Shown: in pieces, positions 1 to 4,690 of the stretch
How positions within the stretch are numbered: position 1 is the stretch's first letter
Layout of the letters: the number at the start of each line of letters is the position of its first letter
Source of the DNA: Synergistaceae bacterium UBA4088
GTDB lineage: Bacteria; Synergistota; Synergistia; Synergistales; Thermovirgaceae
NCBI GenBank assembly: GCA_002382605.1
Contig: DFYG01000170.1
Coordinates: 5,373-11,614, forward strand
Reading direction: 5' to 3'
Length of the DNA: 6,242 nt
Notes under the pieces: model-generated
Database searches by the model: none
The model's input: only the letters and a program-made list of their open reading frames with translations
Told to the model about the DNA's origin: nothing
Translations under genes and position numbers: made by a program

Positions 1-394
1 CAATAAGTGCAATAGAAGAATCGTAGACCGAAACGCCCTCGTTTTTGAGCTGCTCATTGAAATAGAGGTTCTTTCTGTTGCCCAGTCCGCAGACGGTCTC
101 CTCTCCCGGCGAGTCCTCAGGAGTGCCGTATGGAAGTTCGATGCCCCTGGATTCAAGGAAGCTTCTCACGCCTTCGTATCTGGGTTTACCATCCACGTAA
201 CGCCTGTAATCCCTTTCTATTACAAAGGGTTCCCAATCACTGCCCTTGCTGCGCTGTTGAAGGTATTCATCGAAGAGGTGTTTCCAGGACTCAGCGTGAA
301 CTTTCGCTGTCCGGGTAACAACACCGTCAAGGTCGAACAGGATCGCGTCAAAAGACCCGCTTTCGATGTTCACGTCGTGCTCGGTCAATTTCAT
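1..394 (-). CDS. HAD-superfamily hydrolase, beta-phosphoglucomutase-like (3' part beyond left edge)
   Basis: The minus strand encodes 131 codons from an ATG at 394-392 and stays open to the window edge, so only the N-terminal half is present. Residues 16-26 read FDAILFDLDGV, the HAD motif I, with D21 as the predicted nucleophile and D23 as the general acid/base. Residues 33-43 (HAESWKHLFDE) and the segment around 62-73 (DYRRYVDGKPRY), followed by GLGNRKN at 103-109, form the helical cap. They match the family usually annotated as beta-phosphoglucomutase family hydrolase, often found beside trehalose or maltose phosphorylases (GH65). The likely role is a cytosolic sugar-phosphate mutase or phosphatase; the substrate cannot be told from this half. 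The start is supported by a strong AGGAGG (plus-strand 401-406) 6 bases upstream. It is transcribed away from every other gene in the window, so a link to potassium uptake is not implied. Motifs II-IV lie outside the window. Confidence 0.88.
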   Translation of the reverse strand, partial: MKLTEHDVNIESGSFDAILFDLDGVVTRTAKVHAESWKHLFDEYLQQRSKGSDWEPFVIERDYRRYVDGKPRYEGVRSFLESRGIELPYGTPEDSPGEETVCGLGNRKNLYFNEQLKNEGVSVYDSSIALI

Positions 395-476
395 GATCTT
401 CCTCCTGTGCCAGGCGCGATCTTCGATCGAGGCAGGGTTGTTTGTTCTATGGCGTGAAGATAAGGACAGGAGCGAA

Positions 477-500
477 GGGCCTGATCGGAGATCCGGGCGA
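477..500 (+). repeat. palindromic intergenic repeat, copy 1
   Basis: The 24 bases here, GGGCCTGATCGG followed by AGATCCGGGCGA, match the 23 bases at 4632-4654 except for a few small changes at the centre and in C/G runs. Both copies lie in intergenic DNA and both are palindromic. This copy forms the stem of the terminator-like hairpin. Confidence 0.35.
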
Positions 501-506
501 TTTTTT
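479..506 (+). terminator. terminator-like hairpin with T-run in the divergent intergenic region
   Basis: GCCT (479-482) plus GATC (483-486) can pair with GATC (490-493) and GGGC (495-498) around a GGA loop, with one bulged C at 494 and one G-T pair. The sequence GA and six T's (501-506) follow. This is the form of a rho-independent terminator for rightward transcription. No + strand gene lies to its left in the window, so it would end an antisense or unannotated transcript. The 3-base loop and the bulge weaken the call. Confidence 0.4.
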
Positions 507-595
507 CTGCTAGTTGTTCTTTATCTCTGTACTGACTATGGTAATGGAAGTTGCCGAAATGGCAAAATCCCATGGGTCTCAGACTCACAAAACAG

Positions 596-615
596 TGTCA
601 AGGGCTGATTTGACA
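596..615. promoter_or_regulatory. inverted repeat TGTCAA-N8-TTGACA, possible operator
   Basis: TGTCAA at 596-601 and TTGACA at 610-615 are perfect inverted copies separated by 8 bases. The right arm is also the -35 box of the rightward promoter. The left arm, read on the minus strand, is likewise TTGACA, but no good -10 follows it leftward. The arrangement could be a dimeric repressor or activator site overlapping the promoter, or two back-to-back -35 boxes. A chance palindrome built on a -35 box is also possible. Confidence 0.3.
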
Positions 616-638
616 ACCATCCACTGCAAGATTACGAT
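610..638 (+). promoter_or_regulatory. sigma-70-type promoter for the broken exported-protein gene
   Basis: A perfect -35 box TTGACA (610-615) is followed by a 17-base spacer and TACGAT (633-638), which matches 4 of 6 bases of the -10 consensus including the key second A and last T. The predicted start of transcription near 645 lies about 55 bases upstream of the ATG at 701. Spacing and -35 quality make this the best promoter in the window. It still stands in front of a gene that is no longer intact. Confidence 0.6.
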
Positions 639-700
639 TTTTCTGTTTTTTTGAAGCGCCGCAGGTAGTAGTAAAATTCATTAAAGAAGAGGGAAAGATC

Positions 701-1271
701 ATGAGAAGGAACATACTCCTTTGGACATTGATCCAGATAATTGTTTCCGGCGCGGTTTTTGGTTTTACCGCTGCTTTTGCCCAGGCCGAAGTTGTGCCTG
801 GCTCCTGTGATCTTTATATACCCGTGCGGATGCGGAAGCCCTCTTCAAAGAGGATGTTTCAGAAGGTGTAATGCGTGGAACGGTGTCCCCAAAAGGTAAT
901 TCCTGCCGATACACTTTCAGTAAGGATGGAGACGTATTCGGAGTCACGGTGAGGATAGCAACTACCGGGCGATCAGCGAAGAAGGTATTTACGACTCCGC
1001 GAAAGAAGTTTTCGACCGGCAGGCAAGGGCCCGGAAGTCGAATGAGGAAGCAGCAAAGAACGACAGGGAGATCGATGGGCTGGGTGAGGGAGCGTTCTGG
1101 GAGGGATCCGCTCTTTGGGTTCTCCGGGGAGACGTTCTGCTTGTCATTAAAGTCAATTCTGTGCTGGAAGGTTCATTCGATAGCCCGGAAGCCCTTGATG
1201 CCGCTCAGGAGGATCAGGATCTCGGCCTTTCCCTGGATGTTGCCGGGACCGTGCTGCCGAGACTCCAGTAA
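701..1271 (+). pseudogene. exported protein of unknown function, broken by two frameshifts
   Basis: An ATG at 701, preceded by GAGGG with 7-base spacing, opens a signal peptide. It has a basic MRRN start, a hydrophobic stretch to about residue 24 and likely signal peptidase I cleavage after AFA at residue 27. The frame stops at 869-871. From about 811-826 the protein sense continues in the next frame (ADAEALFKEDVSEGV, then CRYTFSKDGDVFGVTVRIA). From about 955-962 it continues in the third frame (NYRAISEEGIYDSAKEVFD, then GLGEGAFWEGSALWVLRGDV) to TAA at 1269-1271. Each change fits loss of one base; restoring both gives a protein of about 190 aa. The mature part carries two cysteines (CDL near residue 36, and CRYTF). 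Its layout recalls small periplasmic DUF3558-like proteins, with a conserved-looking GLGEGAFW followed by VLRGDVLLVIKV. That family link is a guess from motif style. Two raw sequence errors are the alternative explanation. Confidence 0.72.
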
Positions 1272-1363
1272 TTATCAGGGATGGGACTTGCAACGAGTTT
1301 TTGGAGTTAGTCGCATGCTCTGGTTTGAATTTTTATCCAGATGATGTATTTACGATCCCTTTT

Positions 1364-1380
1364 GTTTCCGTGATGGAAAC
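1364..1380 (+). terminator. weak hairpin after the broken gene
   Basis: GTTTCC (1364-1369) and GGAAAC (1375-1380) pair perfectly over 6 bp around a 5-base loop and are followed by only three T's. It lies about 90 bases past the stop of the broken gene and upstream of the kinase promoter, where a terminator would make sense. The A/T-rich stem and short T-run make it a weak candidate that reads similarly on both strands. Confidence 0.25.
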
Positions 1381-1448
1381 TTTCACGCATTAGTCGGTTC
1401 TTTCAACTTGTAAGGCTGAAGGGATTCCTTTTTGTTCCATTGGGCGGG

Positions 1449-1457
1449 TGTTATGAT
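1449..1457 (+). promoter_or_regulatory. extended -10 promoter element for the sensor-kinase operon
   Basis: TG (1449-1450), one base, then TATGAT (1452-1457) matches the extended -10 pattern TGnTATAAT at all but one position. Only a T-rich stretch (about 1428-1435) stands at the -35 position, which is typical for extended -10 promoters. Transcription would start near 1464, about 38 bases before the kinase ATG. No other gene lies in the stretch 1272-1501. Confidence 0.42.
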
Positions 1458-1501
1458 TGGATCGGGAATGATCGGGGGCTGATCTTTTCAACAGAGAGAG
1501 C

Positions 1502-3091
1502 ATGTTTTTCAAGGGAATCCGGCATTGGGCAGAAACACATCCGTATATTTTTGCTCTGGGCCTTGTGGGAGTGGCTACCCTGCTTTTCATTCCAGGCAGA
1601 GATCTGCTCGGGAAAGGGCACTGGGCTCTGCTGTATCTTCTGGTGATTTCAGTCGTTGCTTCTGTGGCTGGATCCAGACCTTCTCTTGTCGCTGCAGTTG
1701 CCGCGTTCCTCTCCTGGGATCTATTTTTTCTGCCCCCCTATCACACCTTCCGACTGGATGATCCAAAGGACTGGATCTCCCTTGGGGTTTTCCTTGTAGT
1801 TGGTGTTTTGATCGGCCTTACTTCCGGACGACTCAGGGAACGTGAAGCACTGGCCGTTTACCAGGAAAGGGAAATGGCCCTCCTCAACCGGTTGACCGGG
1901 CGCTTGCTTGCGATATCTGAGCCGCTTGAAATGGCGGAAGTGCTTTGCTCCGAGATCGAAGGTGTCTTTTCCCCGCGATTTATAAGGTTTCATACGGTCG
2001 ATAACGATGGTAGCAGAGTTCTCTTGTTCGGCATGAAAACAGAGCTGGAGATCGATCCCCTGGAAGAGGATTTTCTGAGCTGGATTATTGAAAACTGCAA
2101 GTGTGTGGCATCCCCGGCAACAGAAACGCCCCTTTCAGGGCCTCCGGGCGGAAGCGCCAACTTTGTGCCACATTCTTGCGTTTTCCCAAGTGTTTCAAGG
2201 AATGATGTCTTTCTCCCGGTGCTGTCCTCGTCAAGACTCGAAGGTATCCTGCATGTGGGCGAGCGTCGGAGTCGAAAGATTTACAGGTGGAACGAAATTC
2301 AGATTTTATTTGCTGCTTCTCACATGGCTGGCACCTTCCTTGAGCGGAATCGACTGGATGCATCGGCTCGACAGGCTGAAACCCTCAGGGAGGGAGACAA
2401 ACTGAAATCGGCAATTTTTTCGTCGGTTTCTCATGAGTTGAAGACGCCCCTTTCTTCTTTGACGGCAACGATCTCGGCCTTGCTTGAAGGAGATCTGCCC
2501 TGGGATCCTTCACACATACGGGAAGAACTGGACTCAGTAAGTAGCGACCTGGACCGGCTGGCTCATTCAATTGGATCCCTTTTGGACCTTTCCAGGCTCG
2601 CCGCGGAGGCATGGAAACCGGATCTGCAGTGGGTCGAGCCGGGAGAAGTGCTTGGCGGGGTTCTTTTCCGACTGGATAGCACAGGCCGCGATCGGGTCAA
2701 GGTGGACCTTCCTGAAGGTCTGCCCCTTATCAGGGTCGATTTTCAGCAATGGGGCAGACTCCTGATGCATATTCTGGAAAACGCCATGTCTTACAGCCCT
2801 TCCGGAAGTTTGGTGACCATAGGTGCAAAGAGAAGCGAGTTGGGGCTTGAAACCTGGATCTCTGACGAGGGACCTGGCATACCGAAGGCGGAGAGAGTTA
2901 TGGTTTTCGAAAAGTTCTTCCGCGGCAGTTTTTCGGGACTACTCCCCGGCGGAACGGGATTGGGGCTTACGATCGCCCAGGAAATCGCAAGGGTCCACGA
3001 AGGGGCCATCCGGATCGAGGATAATCTCCCAAGGGGGACACGCTTCGTTATTTTCCTGCCTGCGAACCATGTTAAGGAAGTGGAGGTCTGA
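1502..3091 (+). CDS. KdpD-like (C-terminal type) membrane sensor histidine kinase
   Basis: This 529-aa inner-membrane kinase probably senses an ionic or turgor cue and phosphorylates the response regulator encoded next to it. Residues about 16-31, 42-56, 59-77 and 91-107 are hydrophobic and form the four-helix DUF4118 module of KdpD; SWDLFFLPPYHTF (71-83) is its characteristic segment. A helical linker and a GAF-like region follow (about 125-285). The HisKA helix has FSSVSHELKTPLSSL with phosphoacceptor H311. The ATPase domain shows the N box HILENAMSYSP (N427), the G1 box DEGPGIP (455-461) and the G2 box GGTGLGLT (483-490). It lacks the roughly 400-residue N-terminal KdpD and universal-stress domains of full-length KdpD, so it is about 60% of that length. 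This is a known architecture in other bacteria, and nothing at the start suggests recent truncation. The ATG has only a weak GAGAG in front. It is 6 bases from the regulator gene, surely one operon. The exact signal is inferred. Confidence 0.9.
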   Translation: MFFKGIRHWAETHPYIFALGLVGVATLLFIPGRDLLGKGHWALLYLLVISVVASVAGSRPSLVAAVAAFLSWDLFFLPPYHTFRLDDPKDWISLGVFLVVGVLIGLTSGRLREREALAVYQEREMALLNRLTGRLLAISEPLEMAEVLCSEIEGVFSPRFIRFHTVDNDGSRVLLFGMKTELEIDPLEEDFLSWIIENCKCVASPATETPLSGPPGGSANFVPHSCVFPSVSRNDVFLPVLSSSRLEGILHVGERRSRKIYRWNEIQILFAASHMAGTFLERNRLDASARQAETLREGDKLKSAIFSSVSHELKTPLSSLTATISALLEGDLPWDPSHIREELDSVSSDLDRLAHSIGSLLDLSRLAAEAWKPDLQWVEPGEVLGGVLFRLDSTGRDRVKVDLPEGLPLIRVDFQQWGRLLMHILENAMSYSPSGSLVTIGAKRSELGLETWISDEGPGIPKAERVMVFEKFFRGSFSGLLPGGTGLGLTIAQEIARVHEGAIRIEDNLPRGTRFVIFLPANHVKEVEV

Positions 3092-3097
3092 ACGTAA

Positions 3098-3796
3098 ATG
3101 GAAGCTCCGGTAAGAAACGTAAGGGTACTGGTGATAGACGACGAGGAGTCCATCAGAAGGGCCCTCAAGTCGATCCTTTCCTCGAGGAACTACGAAGTAA
3201 GCCTTGCAGCTACGGGAGCTGAGGGTATAGAGCTGGCCATTGAAAAAAATCCCCAACTGATAATCCTGGATCTGACGCTGCCTGATCTGGATGGATTCGA
3301 GGTGTGCCGGGAACTGCGGACCTGGTTTGTTTCACCGATCCTCATACTGTCCGTCCGGGGAAACGAAAACGATAAGGTACGGGCTCTCGACCTGGGTGCG
3401 GATGATTACCTGACCAAGCCCTTTTCAGCCGGCGAACTGCTTGCCAGGATGAGAGCCATAATGCGGCGGGCTGAATCGAGGAACGCCCAGCCCGCCGAGA
3501 TCCAGGCGGGGGAGTTGTTCATCAGCCTGGCCAGGAGGCATGTCTCCCTTAAGGGCGAGGAGATATCTCTTACAAGGACAGAGTTCGGGATACTTGCCCT
3601 CCTCGTTCAGAACATCGACTGCGTGGTGACCTATCGGATGCTTAGCGAGAAACTGTGGGATGACAAGGAGGAACGTGATACGCAGCTTCTTCGGGTTCAT
3701 GTAAGCAACTTGAGGAAAAAGGTCGAACCAAACCCCGCTCTTCCCCGCTTCATCCACACGGAGCCTGGCATTGGGTTTCGCTTCACCCCCGAATAA
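3098..3796 (+). CDS. KdpE-like OmpR/PhoB-family response regulator
   Basis: This 232-aa cytosolic transcription factor is the expected phosphorylation partner of the upstream kinase. The receiver domain (about 8-122) has the acidic pair D14/D15, phosphoacceptor D58 in LIILDLTLPDLDG, the switch residue S85, Y104 and K107 in GADDYLTKPF. The winged-helix domain (about 135-230) carries SLTRTEFGILALL, the recognition-helix region QLLRVHVSNLRKKVE and the wing TEPGIGFRF. The sequence LRVHVSNLRKK and the receiver phrase NDKVRALDLGADDYL are closest to KdpE among OmpR-family members known to me. GGAGG at 3082-3086, lying inside the end of the kinase gene, sits 11 bases before the ATG, so translation of the two is probably coupled. 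Genes for the KdpFABC pump are not in the window; the likely targets are the K+ uptake genes downstream. All active-site residues appear intact. Confidence 0.92.
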   Translation: MEAPVRNVRVLVIDDEESIRRALKSILSSRNYEVSLAATGAEGIELAIEKNPQLIILDLTLPDLDGFEVCRELRTWFVSPILILSVRGNENDKVRALDLGADDYLTKPFSAGELLARMRAIMRRAESRNAQPAEIQAGELFISLARRHVSLKGEEISLTRTEFGILALLVQNIDCVVTYRMLSEKLWDDKEERDTQLLRVHVSNLRKKVEPNPALPRFIHTEPGIGFRFTPE

Positions 3797-3833
3797 CTTC
3801 CTTTATGGAAAATTTACGGTAATCCCCTGTTTC

Positions 3834-3866
3834 TTGACAGAATCTTTATTCCCTTTCTGCTAAAGT
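3834..3866 (+). promoter_or_regulatory. possible promoter for the small-gene/ktr operon
   Basis: A perfect TTGACA (3834-3839) lies in the 116-base gap after the regulator gene. TGCTAAAGT (3858-3866) downstream resembles an extended -10 (TG-C-TAAAGT, 4 of 6 in the hexamer), but the spacer of 21 bases is long for sigma-70. That raises the chance of a regulator-assisted promoter or of a chance match. Transcription from here would enter the 151-aa gene at 3913 and could continue to ktrB and ktrA. The KdpE-like regulator is the obvious candidate to act on it, but I see no clear direct repeat. Confidence 0.35.
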
Positions 3867-3912
3867 GCTTCAAGTATTGTAAAGGGATCGCATAATAAAC
3901 GGGGGAATTATT

Positions 3913-4368
3913 TTGATAATTCAGGATTTCGGACTTCATTCTGCAGTCGAAAACCTCCGGCTCAACCGTTCGAGTGTGGATGAGGACATAACCGTGGTCG
4001 CAGATTTCCTGCATCGTAATGAAACCAATCTTCTTCAACTGAAAAAGGCCGGTTTGCCGAACGAAGTTATTGAAGCCTGTTTTCTCCTTAGCTACTGCAA
4101 AGGGTCGCTGATCCCGGAGCGGATCGAGATCCTTCGCTCCAACCCGATCGCACGGTCCGGAAAGATTCGGGAGCTTCGTTCCCTGATGGAACAGGACGAT
4201 CCTGGCGAAGCCCTGGTTGGGCGCCGCCGCCTGTTCAGAGAATCCGTGGCCAGGGCGCTCGATATCCTGGAAAACGGCATTCAGTTCAGCCAGTTAGAGG
4301 CAGGAAAATGCAGACATCCCGGATATCCTGACGAGATGTGTGATGACCCCTATCAGGATCTGGAGTAA
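3913..4368 (+). CDS. degenerate HD-domain-like protein of unknown function (SpoT/MESH1 fold, metal ligands lost)
   Basis: This is a 151-aa soluble protein with no signal peptide or membrane segment. The TTG start is chosen because GGGGGA at 3901-3906 lies 6 bases upstream and no ATG or GTG start is available between it and the upstream in-frame stop at 3880-3882. Residues 46-120 follow the C-terminal half of (p)ppGpp-hydrolase-type HD domains as I know them: AGLPNEVIEA (46-55), LSYCKG (59-64), NPIARSGKIRELRSLM (77-92) and ARALDILE (113-120). These compare with the family pattern AGxPEEVVEA, LTxRKG, NPLARxVKLADLxHNM and RRALALLE. Aligned without gaps, the catalytic His-Asp becomes A30-D31, and the later Asp of KLADL becomes a Glu. 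The metal site therefore appears lost, and hydrolysis is unlikely. The C-terminal tail adds C133 and C143. A role in nucleotide sensing or as a protein partner near potassium uptake is inference. The fold assignment is from remembered consensus, not a search. Confidence 0.72.
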   Translation: MIIQDFGLHSAVENLRLNRSSVDEDITVVADFLHRNETNLLQLKKAGLPNEVIEACFLLSYCKGSLIPERIEILRSNPIARSGKIRELRSLMEQDDPGEALVGRRRLFRESVARALDILENGIQFSQLEAGKCRHPGYPDEMCDDPYQDLE

Positions 4369-4374
4369 GGGATC

Positions 4375-4560
4375 ATGTTTGTGGCCCTTGGGGATCTGAA
4401 AGAGGCAAAATGCTCCTTTACATTCGACGATAGCGGACGGTTGCGCTTGATATTTCCGGATCATTCGGTCATATTGGACAAAAGGGAAGGCATTGTTATT
4501 TCCGGCGGGGATAATCTACCTCTGACAAGTGAAGCTGAAAGGTGGCTGAAGGATCATTGA
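4375..4560 (+). CDS. small protein of unknown function (61 aa)
   Basis: I do not recognise this 61-aa protein. It starts with ATG 6 bases after the stop of the HD-like gene, with GGAG and AAGGGA overlapping that stop as the ribosome binding site, so the two are probably translated in a coupled fashion. The predicted content is mostly beta strands (CSFTFDD, RLRLIFPD, SVILDKREGIVISGG), ending in a short helix SEAERWLKDH. There is one cysteine (C13), no signal peptide and no membrane segment. Codon use resembles the neighbours. A partner or small regulatory subunit of the preceding protein is the natural guess from gene order alone. Confidence 0.65.
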   Translation: MFVALGDLKEAKCSFTFDDSGRLRLIFPDHSVILDKREGIVISGGDNLPLTSEAERWLKDH

Positions 4561-4690
4561 CTTTTTGTTTTGGGAATGGATCTGCACTTCAGCCGTTTTT
4601 TGGCCGGTGTAGTCTGAGGGATCCCGTAAACGGGCTGATCGGCCGATCCGGCGAGGTGGTTGCCCTATAGCATCCCGAACTTTCACATCA
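4561..4690 (+). other. 130-base untranslated leader of ktrB with short palindromes
   Basis: No gene is seen between the 61-aa gene and ktrB, although the other operon gaps downstream of 3913 are 6 and 13 bases. The leader contains GGGATCCC (4618-4625), a CCCG-TAAA-CGGG stem-loop (4623-4634) and a perfect 12-base palindrome GATCGGCCGATC (4637-4648). These overlap, so alternative pairings are possible. There is no T-run that would make any of them a terminator. I do not recognise a known riboswitch class, including the c-di-AMP ydaO type, which is known to precede K+ transporter genes in other bacteria. The region could be an RNA control element, a repeat or simple spacer. Confidence 0.4.
4632..4654 (+). 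repeat. palindromic intergenic repeat, copy 2
   Basis: GGGCTGATCGG followed by CCGATCCGGCGA resembles the copy at 477-500 and contains the 12-base perfect palindrome at 4637-4648. It lies in the leader of ktrB. Two copies are too few to separate a REP-like family from coincidence between two GATC-containing palindromes. Confidence 0.35.

Larger units (their letters stand above)
395..700. other. divergent intergenic region, no gene seen
   Basis: These 306 bases separate the minus-strand HAD gene from the plus-strand broken exported-protein gene. Short open frames here have no ribosome binding site and no recognisable protein character, so I see no gene. The region holds the leftward Shine-Dalgarno AGGAGG (401-406), the terminator-like hairpin at 479-506, a small 5-bp stem TTGCC/GGCAA at 551-565 with a 5-base loop, the inverted repeat at 596-615 and the rightward promoter at 610-638. 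I could not find a convincing -10/-35 pair for the leftward gene. Confidence 0.6.

Noticed and set aside
391..588. 65-codon minus-strand frame overlapping the HAD gene start
   Set aside because: There is no recognisable motif, it overlaps the well-supported HAD ribosome binding site and start in another frame, and it has no good ribosome binding site of its own.
871..1344. 157-codon open frame starting at ATG 871
   Set aside because: Only its first 30 or so residues look like protein. After about 960 the neighbouring frame carries the sensible sequence, so this is the middle piece of the frameshifted gene joined to out-of-frame readthrough.
3797..3830. TTCC-TTTAT-GGAA hairpin after the response regulator as a terminator
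   Set aside because: The stem is only 4 bp and A/T-rich, and it is not followed by a clear T-run.
4557..4586. TTGACT as a -35 box for ktrB at the end of the 61-aa gene
   Set aside because: The hexamer is good, but nothing resembling a -10 box lies 15-18 bases downstream.
4576..4617. 13-codon reading frame (ATG 4576) in the ktrB leader as an upstream regulatory peptide
   Set aside because: It lacks a properly spaced ribosome binding site and any feature such as repeated codons that would suggest attenuation.
4561..4690. ydaO-type c-di-AMP riboswitch before ktrB
   Set aside because: The conserved sequence blocks of that class as I know them are not visible, and the region is probably too short for its full structure.
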